From GCA-002050365 sp038235165 (GTDB lineage: Bacteria; Acidobacteriota; Blastocatellia; Pyrinomonadales; Pyrinomonadaceae), in the NCBI GenBank assembly GCA_038235165.1, contig JBBSUG010000003.1, forward strand, positions 135,279-199,278: 64,000 nucleotides of DNA, given 5' to 3'. Below the pieces are notes generated by a model. The model was not told where the DNA came from. It ran no database searches and saw only the letters and a program-made list of their open reading frames with translations. Position 1 is the first letter of the stretch; every line of letters starts with the position of its first letter. A program made the position numbers and the translations under genes. Below, piece after piece: positions 18,901 to 26,283 of this stretch.

Positions 18901-19577
18901 GAGCTTACACTTACTTTGTCGGTGATAATACCGGAACACCGGAATTCTCGCCGATGACGGCAACCGTGACTGCTCTCGGAACCAATCCGTCGAGTCTGAA
19001 AGTCAGCGTCGTTGACGATGTTCTGCCGGGACTCGATCCGGCGCAGTCGGCTTCGCGTTACTGGAGGTTGACGGAAAACGGCGATTTAACCGCTGATTTG
19101 TCGTTCAATTACGTCGCGGCGGATATCGCCGGAGATGCTTCAACTTACAAAGTGTTCAAACGCGACGGCGGCGCACCGGCACTGGTTCCGAACAGCAGCA
19201 CGGGAACCAATCCGGCAACGGCAACGGGTGTCAGTGATTTCTCGGATTGGGGAATCGGCAATCTGGCACCGACAGCGGCGGGTGTTGATCTCGGCGGCAG
19301 AGTAAAAACAGCGACCGGACGCGGCATTGCCAGAGCGCGGGTTTATCTGACCGATTCGCAGGGTAACACCACGATGCGGCAGACCAACCCGGCTGGGTAT
19401 TACCGCTTTGCTGATGTGGCGGCGGGCAGCAATTATATTTTGACGGTCGAGCATAAATCATACAGCTTCCAACCGGCACAATTGCTGTTCATCAGCGATG
19501 AAAATTTAGGAATGGATTTTGTCGCTGCGGGAACGAACTTGAGCGGTGCGGCAACACCGCCCGACAAGCAAAAGTAA
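15978..19577 (+). CDS. Large secreted fibronectin-III / G8-like repeat protein with regulatory-like tail
   Basis: A 1199-residue protein with a typical start (AAGGAG before ATG) and an N-terminal signal anchor ('VVLSLALLVTMFNLNILAQ'). Residues ~85-290 hold an N-terminal beta domain ('FDFWYDGVRYTQFSVNANGL'). A fibronectin type III domain lies near 295-385 ('APTGLTFTAINSVGLTLNWT', 'YVIYRSLDG', 'TTYFYQVYAV'). The region from ~390 begins 'YSAPTTWADGTVPNAGDNVT', typical of G8/beta-helix cell-surface proteins, and continues as Gly/Thr-rich repeats. The tail (~1110-1185: 'GGRVKTATGRGIARARVYL', 'NPAGYYRFADVAAGSNYIL') is the same module found in two neighbouring genes. Probably extracellular or surface-bound; no catalytic site recognised. 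Confidence 0.82.
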   Translation: MKKHKKNILPGGKFDFRLVVLSLALLVTMFNLNILAQNTASQVGANVLETKQYDADRSEENENINKKLYSINPSMDLLSAATYAFAPATAALEDMSTGTTQLVAPGLDDTASAVTNIGFDFWYDGVRYTQFSVNANGLARLGAAAVSTSFDNASATGFATTTNAPKIAPYYDDIWIGTNGNIRSKVVGAVGSRKLIVEWNNMTIPRQSAATTGAATFQMWIYESAHPTTPGVIQFVYGNGMVINTVQGGYTIGLQSGAATNLASVTTATNTISYSAANNTQTDAITTGKSYIFTPNVPTAPTGLTFTAINSVGLTLNWTDNATNEVGYVIYRSLDGVNYSFLAQTAANATSYADMGLASTTTYFYQVYAVTEGALSSPVLAGSQATTAPGNDTCAGAGGNYSAPTTWADGTVPNAGDNVTIQAGCTVTVDTTTATALSLTIASGGSLTAVPGTTITVGGDLINNGTLDLSPTNAATGAGLVFTGANSNVFGGTGAINDVLTITVNKGTSSANVLDVTATNFTVQGVTTDVAGFLTLTNGTFKVSGTFTVTNRTFAVPAYTIPATAGFWLNNPNYTVAGQAGSSTEAGLLRITQGIFNIGTGTGNSMGFSSGSTVIVEGGTVNATGRFGVAAAGNVFTYNQSAGTVTVNTVGNASTTLGSFDLGTSASSSITISGGTIVVQLATTIDYRNQAGSGITGVTGGTLQLGNANSGAAKAFNIRGVVPNLVITNTSGNHTATWGAPATYNNISLNITINTGNTLTLGNQIFLFAGAVLTNNGTLTSIGTSARFITFSSTVAQSYTGSGVVTAPMNSFELQSDLGFTFDPSIPQIVTNRVIIFVGNLVNSNKLTVGSGGASTAIVQIGNTTTPTAAGTFDQPLTFNPGTGGIVISYLRTTASRVTGGEIPTTRSITNLSYDDDDPTHTLTVAGGDLTVTGTLTLTNGIVLTGTNTLIHNGTAARTNGFVAGNLSRSYTAVGAYTYFVGDNTGTPEFSPMTATVTALGTNPSSLKVSVVDDVLPGLDPAQSASRYWRLTENGDLTADLSFNYVAADIAGDASTYKVFKRDGGAPALVPNSSTGTNPATATGVSDFSDWGIGNLAPTAAGVDLGGRVKTATGRGIARARVYLTDSQGNTTMRQTNPAGYYRFADVAAGSNYILTVEHKSYSFQPAQLLFISDENLGMDFVAAGTNLSGAATPPDKQK

Positions 19578-19604
19578 AAAAAGAGCATCAGCTCTGAATC
19601 TGAA

Positions 19605-19645
19605 AAAAGAAAGTGTGCGAATTAAAAAACGCACACTTTCTTTTT
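19605..19645. terminator. Terminator hairpin between convergent genes
   Basis: AAAAGAAAGTGTGCG (19605-19619) pairs with CGCACACTTTCTTTT (19630-19644), flanked by A and T runs on the two sides, so it can serve both strands. Confidence 0.88.
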
Positions 19646-19666
19646 AGGTTTAATTACGACCTTTAT

Positions 19667-20521
19667 CTATTTTATTTGCAGTGATTCCGCCAAAGTTTTC
19701 AGGCGTGAAATTCTGCCGTAAGATTTGCGATGGGCTGTCAGCGATTGTTCTTCGGAGAGACCGTATTTCTTGAAAAGTTTTTTCGTTTCCTGCGGGTTAA
19801 AGGCAAGAAGTTTTTCTTCGACGACACTCAACACTTGTTTTGAACGAAGCCGCCACAGCGGAATCGGCGGACTACTCCGCGAAAGCATCAGCAGGTGAAT
19901 GTCGGTCGTCAGCGAGTGGAGCAGAATGGTGAAAAATTCGGCAAACCAATCGGCATCGAAAACATTGTGAATGTCGTCAAGCACTATCAGCTTTCGTTTT
20001 TCCGGCGTTGTCACGATATTTTGAAAAAGTCTTTCGACAAAAAATGCCGGGTCAGGTTGGTCGGTTCCGGATGCGGCGGCATTTCCAGAATCTAATTTTT
20101 TAAATACAGCCTGAAAGTAATTGGCAAAAACATTCCAGTCGCAATCAGCCGACGTAATTGAAAACCAGGCGGTTTTCTTGTGTTGACCGGCAAAATTTGC
20201 TGCCAGTGCCGATTTTCCCGTTCCGGTGCGCCCCGTGATGAGTGCCGCGCCAAACTGCGTCAAAGTTTTTTCCAGTAAATTATTCAGGCGCGGTCTTTTG
20301 ATATGATTCTTAAATTTCGGCGCGGACAGCTTGTCGGCAAATAAATAAACGTCGCTTTTTTCAGTAGATTTTCGGCACGGAGAAGATGCATAAGTGCTTT
20401 CACAAAAACCTTCGGTATCGCTGCCAAAACTGAAATCTTCGCGTAATGAGAAGGTCATTGTCATAACAAAAACAATCTTACCGACTGAAACTTGAGGAAA
20501 ACTTGAAACTTTGATTTTCAC
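19667..20521 (-). CDS. Stand-alone MalT-like STAND ATPase without output domain
   Basis: A protein of up to 284 residues holding only an ATPase core related to the N-terminus of the BTAD regulator at 9733: 'HIKRPRLNNLLEK' entry, Walker A 'ITGRTGTGKSAL' (Lys103), Walker B 'KLIVLDDIHNV' (Asp182-183), 'IHLLMLSRSSPPIPLWRL' sensor region and a final 'SYGRISRLKTLAESL'. It stops where TPRs and a DNA-binding domain would begin. The open frame starts at GTG 20521; the first ATG is at 20464 and would lose ~19 residues that look non-conserved, so the true start is uncertain. TTGAG pairs flank the start. It could be a decoy or adaptor of the larger regulator, or a decayed gene. Confidence 0.7.
   Translation of the reverse strand: MKIKVSSFPQVSVGKIVFVMTMTFSLREDFSFGSDTEGFCESTYASSPCRKSTEKSDVYLFADKLSAPKFKNHIKRPRLNNLLEKTLTQFGAALITGRTGTGKSALAANFAGQHKKTAWFSITSADCDWNVFANYFQAVFKKLDSGNAAASGTDQPDPAFFVERLFQNIVTTPEKRKLIVLDDIHNVFDADWFAEFFTILLHSLTTDIHLLMLSRSSPPIPLWRLRSKQVLSVVEEKLLAFNPQETKKLFKKYGLSEEQSLTAHRKSYGRISRLKTLAESLQIK
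20492..20507 (+). promoter_or_regulatory. TTGAG direct-repeat pair, 11-bp spacing
   Basis: TTGAGGAAAACTTGAA places two half-sites 11 bp apart, as at 8504 and 8546. It overlaps the 5' end of the STAND ATPase gene if the GTG start is used, or lies just upstream if ATG 20464 is used. Confidence 0.4.
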
Positions 20522-20845
20522 CGGATGTTTTTTTGAAATTTTCGCCGAACCTCAAGTTTTTCTCAACTGAGATCAAACATAATTAGGAAACTACAAGTTT
20601 TTGTTTGGAAAGTTGCGCCGGTCAGTTCGGATGGTGAGATGGAAAATTAAGCGATAAATCGGGAATGCTAAAATAAGTTTCCGTCCTTTGGTCAAATATC
20701 GAAACCGAAGAAATATCATTGTCAGGCACAAATATTGCAAAAGCATAGTTTTTCCAGCACAAAGACAATTTTCTGACAGCAACTGCATTGTTTTATTACA
20801 AAAACTTTCGCAGTTTTATATGTAAACGATCAGTCGAGCAATAAA
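20522..20845. other. Divergent intergenic region upstream of STAND ATPase and FTGADG subtilase
   Basis: A 324-bp spacer. It holds an inverted-orientation TTGAG pair at 20551-20566 and AT-rich DNA. A 65-codon ORF on the minus strand (20591-20788) has no recognisable features and is not called. Confidence 0.5.
20551..20566 (-). promoter_or_regulatory. TTGAG direct-repeat pair, 11-bp spacing, minus orientation
   Basis: On the minus strand it reads TTGAGAAAAACTTGAG, identical to the site at 8504. It lies 30 bp upstream of the GTG start of the STAND ATPase gene, so it can sit in that gene's promoter. Confidence 0.45.
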
Positions 20846-23821
20846 ATGATAAAAAACGCAAAAAAAACCATCTGTTTTTTTCTTCTGTTGGCTTTCTCAG
20901 TCAACGTCGCCGAAGCCGGAATCAGCGTTGTCAAATCAAACGGCATTTTTGCGACGCAGACGGACGGCATTGATTTTATCGGCGTTGACGGAATGCGGTT
21001 CACCGGCGCGGACGGATTTCTGAGCGTCCAGACAAACGGAATGCGTTTTACGGGGGCGGACGGCAATCGGTTCACCGGTGCGGACGGCAATCGCTTCACC
21101 GGCGCGGACGGTTCGACTTTTACGGGAACCAACGGGGCGCGGTTCACCGGCGCGGACGGCACACAATTCGTCGGCGCGGACGGAATGAGATTTACCGGCG
21201 CGGACGGTTACCGTTTTACCGGAGCCGACGGCACGATTTATCGCGCCGATTCGATCATCATTACCCAGCCGACCGGCGTATTTATCACAAACATTAGAGA
21301 TGCGAGTTTTACTGGAATTAGCGGAATGAACTCGTCCGGCACGGATTTATCATTAACGACTGCCGACGGCGCACGGTTCACCGGCGCGGACGGGGCGCGG
21401 TTCGCCGGCGCAGATTCGGTCGTCGGGATCAATTCCGACGGCGTTTCATTCAGTTTTACGTCACCGTCGGGATTCAATATTACCGGACCAGACGGCGCAC
21501 GATTTACCGGCGCGGACGTGACGATTACAGGAGTTGACAGGGCGCGGTTCACCGGCGTTGACGGTTATCGCTTTACGGGCGTGGACGGCGGCGGCGAAAC
21601 TGGCATCGGCACTGCACTGCAAAGTATTGACCCGGAACTCGCGTTCAAATTAAATCAGGCGACCGACGATAGCAGTATTAATGCGGTGATCGTTTTTCAT
21701 CATTATCCAAGTGTTTCCGATTTGAATGATTTGAGAAATATCGGTATTACCGGCGGCACTCAGTTTCGCGTTCTGCCGATGATTTCCGTGACGACGACGC
21801 GGGCAAATTTGATCGCCGTTTCCCATCTCGCCGAAGTTCGTTCGATTTACGGCGACCGAACACTGAGTTTAAACAGCGACCCGTATTTCAAGACGACGCA
21901 GATTCAGCGCGTTGCGCCTGACCGCGACTTGCAGCAGAAAAACAGCGGGATGCCGGTTTCGGGGCGCAATATTACGGTGGCGGTTTTGGATACGGGGGTT
22001 AATTCGACCCACAACGACCTCGCCGGACGGGTAGTGCAGAACGTTCGTCTGCTCGACACGCAGAGCGTCGCGGTTGGATTTACCAATCCGACCCCGATTG
22101 AAAATGTCATCAATTCTGATTTATCAAACGGACACGGAACATTCGTCGCCGGAGTTATCGCCGGAAGCGGCACGAGTTCGAGCGGCAAATACAGCGGTGT
22201 CGCGCCGGGAGCGAAAATTTTAGGTTTGAGCGCGGGCGATTTGAGTTTGCTGCACGTTTTGTCCGGTTTCGATTATATTTTGGATCACCAAACGAATTAC
22301 AACATCCGCGTCGTTAATTGCAGTTTTTCCGCCGACACGGTTTTCGATTTCAACGATCCGGTCAACATTGCTACCAAATTACTGACCCAAAACGGAATTA
22401 ACGTCGTTTTTTCCGCCGGGAATGCGGGTGCCGGTAACGGAACGCTCAATCCTTACGCCGTCGCCCCGTGGGTCGTCAGCGTCGGCGCGACGGATGCAAA
22501 TCGAAATTTGGCGGGGTTTTCGTCACGCGGCGTTTTCGGCGATGCGCTGTTTAGTCCGTCGCTGGTTGCGCCCGGAGTTGATATTGTCAGCCTGCGCTCT
22601 GCGAATTCGCAAATGGGCGTTTTAAGTCTCGCCACCGGAGCCGATCTCCAACGTTTGACATCCGCCGAACTGCCGTTTTACACGACTGCCAGCGGAACTT
22701 CGTTTTCCGCTCCGCAGGTTGCCGGTGCGATTGCGCTGATGCTCGAAGCAAACCCGAATCTTTCGACGGCGGCGGTCAAAAATATATTACAGCGTTCGGC
22801 AACGCCGCTGCCGACTTACTATAAACACGAAGTCGGTGCAGGAATGCTCAACACCTACGCGGCAGTTTTGGAAGCCGCCTTCCCGAACCGAAAAACGGGA
22901 TTGTTTCGCGCCGTGTTGGACAGAAAAGCCGTCAATTACACAACTTCAACGACGCAGACATTTGACGGTATTGTTAATGCCAATTCGACCGTTTCAACCG
23001 CCGTCCGCGTTCCCGCCAACGCCATTCAAACCGGCGTTCACATCGCTTGGGGCGATATGCTCAGTTCAAATGATTTGGGATTGAGAGTTTACGACAACGG
23101 CGGAAATTTGGCGGATGAATCAAATTATATAAATTCACCCGGCTTAAACGGCAGGCGTGAATCGGCAGTCATCAACAATCCGGCGGCAGGCGTTATTCAA
23201 GCGTCGGTTTATAATTCGCTTGGAATGGGCGACCCTCAGCCTTTTTACGCCAGTGTTGATACGACCCGCGTCGAATATACAGGATTGACCGATTTACAAA
23301 CCCTGTCGCTGCAAAATCAAGGCGTTGCCTTTCAAAGTTTGAGCCACTTTTTGATGCTACCTGAAGGAAACCAATTTCGCGCTAATTCGACGGTTTCCAG
23401 AGCTGATTTAGCGGCGGTCTTTGTTCGTGCCGGTTCGGTTTCGCAGTTTGTCGCAGCAAACCCGATGTATTCCGATGTCCGTGATTTGACGACGCGCAAC
23501 GCCGTCGAAAGTGTCCAATCAAATACCAACGGCAAACTCATTCTAGACATCTCCGGCGGCACGAATTTCTACCCGTATAGTTCCGCTTCCAAACTCGTCG
23601 CGGCAGTCGCACTCGTCAAAGCCGCCAACTTGGAAAGTGTCGCAGCGACTTCCGGTTTGCCGATCAATGTCGCCGATGCCCTTTCGATTCCGGCAGCGTG
23701 GCGCGGTTATGTCGCGGTCGCATTGCAAAAAGGCTGGCTCAAATTAGACGGCAACAATTTCAACCCGAACCGGGCGATTACCAGAATGGAATTGGCTCAG
23801 GCGATAATTTTGTTGAAATAG
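20846..23821 (+). CDS. S8 subtilase with N-terminal RFTGADG repeats and SLH-like C-terminus
   Basis: A 991-residue secreted serine protease. A signal peptide ('TICFFLLLAFSVNVAEAG') is followed by ~220 residues of an octapeptide repeat with consensus x-R-F-T-G-A-D-G. The subtilisin domain shows the triad: Asp382 in 'VAVLDTGVNSTHNDL', His430 in 'NGHGTFVAGVIAG', Ser619 in 'ASGTSFSAPQVAGAIALML', and the oxyanion region 'VVFSAGNAGAGNG'. A beta-rich C-terminal part follows, and the last ~120 residues resemble S-layer-homology modules ('FVAANPMYSDVRDLT', 'YSSASKLVAAVALVKAANL', 'AITRMELAQAIILL'). Probably attached to the surface or wall. The repeat block sits where a pro-region would be, so it may be a fold-assisting or surface-binding segment. 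A repeat of this kind is unusual in subtilases. Confidence 0.88.
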   Translation: MIKNAKKTICFFLLLAFSVNVAEAGISVVKSNGIFATQTDGIDFIGVDGMRFTGADGFLSVQTNGMRFTGADGNRFTGADGNRFTGADGSTFTGTNGARFTGADGTQFVGADGMRFTGADGYRFTGADGTIYRADSIIITQPTGVFITNIRDASFTGISGMNSSGTDLSLTTADGARFTGADGARFAGADSVVGINSDGVSFSFTSPSGFNITGPDGARFTGADVTITGVDRARFTGVDGYRFTGVDGGGETGIGTALQSIDPELAFKLNQATDDSSINAVIVFHHYPSVSDLNDLRNIGITGGTQFRVLPMISVTTTRANLIAVSHLAEVRSIYGDRTLSLNSDPYFKTTQIQRVAPDRDLQQKNSGMPVSGRNITVAVLDTGVNSTHNDLAGRVVQNVRLLDTQSVAVGFTNPTPIENVINSDLSNGHGTFVAGVIAGSGTSSSGKYSGVAPGAKILGLSAGDLSLLHVLSGFDYILDHQTNYNIRVVNCSFSADTVFDFNDPVNIATKLLTQNGINVVFSAGNAGAGNGTLNPYAVAPWVVSVGATDANRNLAGFSSRGVFGDALFSPSLVAPGVDIVSLRSANSQMGVLSLATGADLQRLTSAELPFYTTASGTSFSAPQVAGAIALMLEANPNLSTAAVKNILQRSATPLPTYYKHEVGAGMLNTYAAVLEAAFPNRKTGLFRAVLDRKAVNYTTSTTQTFDGIVNANSTVSTAVRVPANAIQTGVHIAWGDMLSSNDLGLRVYDNGGNLADESNYINSPGLNGRRESAVINNPAAGVIQASVYNSLGMGDPQPFYASVDTTRVEYTGLTDLQTLSLQNQGVAFQSLSHFLMLPEGNQFRANSTVSRADLAAVFVRAGSVSQFVAANPMYSDVRDLTTRNAVESVQSNTNGKLILDISGGTNFYPYSSASKLVAAVALVKAANLESVAATSGLPINVADALSIPAAWRGYVAVALQKGWLKLDGNNFNPNRAITRMELAQAIILLK

Positions 23822-23872
23822 CTATTTACAAATTCTGCAAATCGCTGAGCGGCGGTTTTACCCGTAAATGAT

Positions 23873-25399
23873 ATGGTACGGGCAAAACTGCTGCTCAAAC
23901 GATCAATGGAAAATCTCGAAAATGTTTTCACCGAAATAAAAAGTTTGCTCGCATCAAGCAACGAGTGGCTTTTAATTCACCTGTCGGGCGCAGCCTTCGC
24001 ACTGCAAACCGGCGAAATCGAACTCAGTTTTAATAAAGACAAAATTCTAATCGGCTTTTTGGACGAAAAAGGTTTTCAAACCTGGCGCGTTACAGAATTT
24101 AGTCAAAAAAATAACGAAATAATTTTAAACTTGAGCCGCAATTTCAGCCGCGAACAGCAAAAAATCCGGCTCGTCCCGCGCATTTCCGCCAACGAATTAT
24201 CTGATTCCGTCATTCTCGCCCGACTCGAAAAAGCCAACCGGCTTGCCGCCGTTATCGTAGAAAATATGCTGGGAAGCAAAATTGTCCGTGTTTCCCTGAA
24301 CAAAGAAACCGGTCGTTATGCCCATATTATTTTTGAAAATCTGCACGGCACCCAAACTGCTTTTATATCCGATGTTTCGGAAACCGCCACGCCCGAAATT
24401 CTCCTGTTGAACGCGATTTGGCGGCTGGCGAAATTAGAGCGGCGCATCAAAAAACCGATTGCCGAAATCTGTATTTTAGCAGAGAAGAAAATGCTTAAGA
24501 AGTTGCGAAAACTTCACACACTGCTGGCTGAAAACTGGAAACTGAAAATAAAGCTGTGGGAAATTTCGCACCGCGCCGGGGAAGCGTCAAACCATAAAAT
24601 CATCGTTCAAAAAAACTTGAACATTGCCGATTTGTGGCGCGAAAAACCGAAGGCAATCAAACCGCCGGAGATCGTCGAAACCAGCCTGACGGCGCAGGAA
24701 ATAATCAAACTCGCGCCCGATAAAATTGATCTTTTGCTCACTAAAAACGGCGAAACGCTGCGCTTTGAAGGTTTGCCTTTTGCGCGAATCAGAAAATTTC
24801 CGAATATGGAAAAGTGCTGGTTCGGTATCGAACGCGAACGGCAGATGTTAAGTGAACAATCGCGTGAGGAATTTTTTGAACTGCTGGAAAATTTAAAAAT
24901 TTACCGACACTTCGACACGCCGAACAAACGTCACGCGCTGTTTCATCTCGCGCCTGAAGCGTGGCTCGAAGCAGTGCTGCGGCGCAACATCAATAAGTTA
25001 GACCCGAATCTGATTTTGTCGCCGGTTCACAATCAATTTCGCGCCGAACACGATAAAATTGATCTGCTCGCACTGCGAAAAGATGGGCGGTTGATAATTA
25101 TCGAACTGAAAGTCGCGCCCGACCGCGAAATGATTTTTCAAGCCGTTGATTACTGGCGCAAAATCGAACTCAGCCGCCGCAAAGGGAACTTGAAAGATGT
25201 TAAACTTTTCGGGGAATTGAAAATTGCCGACGCGCCGACGCTTGTTTACCTGGTTGCGCCGACGCTTAGTTTCCACCGCGATTTTCAGTTTTTCGCAAAA
25301 ACAGTCTCGCCCGAAATAGAGATTTTTCGTTTCAATTTGAACGAGAAATGGCGCGAACTGATGCGCGTAATGAACGTTGAAAAACTTTCGCCAATTTGA
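23873..25399 (+). CDS. Unknown protein with C-terminal PD-(D/E)XK-like nuclease motif
   Basis: A 508-residue cytoplasmic protein; an internal ATG at 23906 (MENLENVFTEIKS) is an alternative and perhaps better start. No recognised domain in residues 1-370, which are charged and mixed alpha/beta ('RYAHIIFENLHGTQTAFISD' and a helical 'LAKLERRIKKPIAEICILAEKK' region). The C-terminal ~130 residues show the restriction-fold pattern Asp397 ('HDKIDLLALRKDG') then 'LIIIELKV' (Glu411, Lys413) and the following helix 'MIFQAVDYWRKIEL', as in NucS/DUF91-like nucleases. It could be a DNA-repair or defence nuclease. Only the motif is seen; activity is inference. It follows the subtilase by 51 bp on the same strand but seems unrelated to it. 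Confidence 0.6.
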   Translation: MVRAKLLLKRSMENLENVFTEIKSLLASSNEWLLIHLSGAAFALQTGEIELSFNKDKILIGFLDEKGFQTWRVTEFSQKNNEIILNLSRNFSREQQKIRLVPRISANELSDSVILARLEKANRLAAVIVENMLGSKIVRVSLNKETGRYAHIIFENLHGTQTAFISDVSETATPEILLLNAIWRLAKLERRIKKPIAEICILAEKKMLKKLRKLHTLLAENWKLKIKLWEISHRAGEASNHKIIVQKNLNIADLWREKPKAIKPPEIVETSLTAQEIIKLAPDKIDLLLTKNGETLRFEGLPFARIRKFPNMEKCWFGIERERQMLSEQSREEFFELLENLKIYRHFDTPNKRHALFHLAPEAWLEAVLRRNINKLDPNLILSPVHNQFRAEHDKIDLLALRKDGRLIIIELKVAPDREMIFQAVDYWRKIELSRRKGNLKDVKLFGELKIADAPTLVYLVAPTLSFHRDFQFFAKTVSPEIEIFRFNLNEKWRELMRVMNVEKLSPI

Positions 25400-25435
25400 T
25401 TTCTGCGCCGATTATGGAAAAACATCAATCTAAAA

Positions 25436-25465
25436 TTGACCTTTGCCATTCTTTTCACATATAAT
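25436..25465 (+). promoter_or_regulatory. Promoter of rplU-rpmA
   Basis: TTGACC at 25436-25441 and TATAAT at 25460-25465 with an 18-bp spacer. The ~55-nt leader holds an imperfect hairpin (ACTGACAAA / TTTGTCGGACAGT) just before the AAGGAG ribosome-binding site; this could be an autoregulatory L21 leader but is weak. Confidence 0.75.
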
Positions 25466-25524
25466 TACCGTTTCTCAACTGACAAAGAATTTTGTCGGAC
25501 AGTAAAGGAGATATTTAATTTAAA

Positions 25525-25815
25525 ATGAGTTACGCAATTATTAGAACAGGCGGAAAACAGTTTGCGGTTGAGGACGGGCAGACGCTGCGCGTACCGAGCA
25601 TCGAAGGCAAAGCGGGTGATACGGTCGAAATCGAATCGCTGCTTTCCGGTGAAGGCAAAGATGTCAAATTCGGCGCGGCGACTATCAACGCCACGATCAA
25701 AAAGCACGGGCGCGGCGAAAAAATCATCGTTTTCAAAAAGAAACGCCGTAAACAATACAAACGCAAACAAGGTCACCGTCAAAACTATACGGAAATTACT
25801 ATTGACAAAATCTAG
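25525..25815 (+). CDS. rplU: 50S ribosomal protein L21
   Basis: A 96-residue protein of normal L21 length: 'SYAIIRTGGKQFAVEDGQTL' at the start, 'GDTVEIESLL', then the basic signature 'IIVFKKKRRKQYKRKQGHRQ' and 'YTEITIDKI' at the end. It binds 23S rRNA in the large subunit. The start is fixed by AAGGAG and a strong promoter. It is followed by rpmA, the usual order, but separated by a repeat-filled 90-bp spacer. Confidence 0.98.
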   Translation: MSYAIIRTGGKQFAVEDGQTLRVPSIEGKAGDTVEIESLLSGEGKDVKFGAATINATIKKHGRGEKIIVFKKKRRKQYKRKQGHRQNYTEITIDKI

Positions 25816-25824
25816 GAGGAACGA

Positions 25825-25900
25825 GATTCCAAATTCCAAAATTCAAGTTCCAAATTGAAAAATCTGGAGTCTGCAATTTGGAATCTGGAATCTGGAATTT
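25825..25900. repeat. Spacer-filling inverted repeat between rplU and rpmA
   Basis: Left arm 25825-25857 is built of ATTCCAA words. Right arm 25874-25900 is built of TTGGAAT/CTGGAAT words in inverse complement. It ends five bases before the rpmA start codon and takes up the place of the ribosome-binding site. Confidence 0.8.
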
Positions 25901-25905
25901 AAGTT

Positions 25906-26199
25906 ATGGCTCATAAGAAAGGTGTCGGATCATCGCGCAACGGACGCGATTCAAACGCTCAGAGATTGGGATTAAAGAAATTCGGCGGCGAAAAAGTGCG
26001 CGGCGGAAACATTCTGGCGCGTCAGCGCGGTACGAAATGGAAACCCGGCAAAAACGTCGGACGCGGCAAAGATGATACGCTGTTTTCCCTGATTGACGGT
26101 TTCGTCAAATTTGAGAGCAAAGGTCAGAAAGGCAAATTTATCAGTGTTTACGCTGAAGGTGCGACCGAACTTGCGCCCGTTGCTGTCGCCGCTGCATAG
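25906..26199 (+). CDS. rpmA: 50S ribosomal protein L27
   Basis: A 97-residue protein: 'MAHKKGVGSSRNGRDSN' at the N-terminus, 'RLGLKKFGGEKVRGGNILAR' and 'QRGTKWKPGKNVGRGKDDTL' are diagnostic for L27, whose N-terminus reaches the peptidyl-transferase centre. The last ~12 residues ('ELAPVAVAAA') are an Ala/Val-rich extension beyond the usual end. Co-transcribed with rplU. Confidence 0.98.
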   Translation: MAHKKGVGSSRNGRDSNAQRLGLKKFGGEKVRGGNILARQRGTKWKPGKNVGRGKDDTLFSLIDGFVKFESKGQKGKFISVYAEGATELAPVAVAAA

Positions 26200-26283
26200 A
26201 CCGTATTTCTTACACGGTTCTTGATATTCTAAAACTTTAAAACGTCTGCGTCATTACTTTACGAAGTTCCGGCGCGGCGTTTT

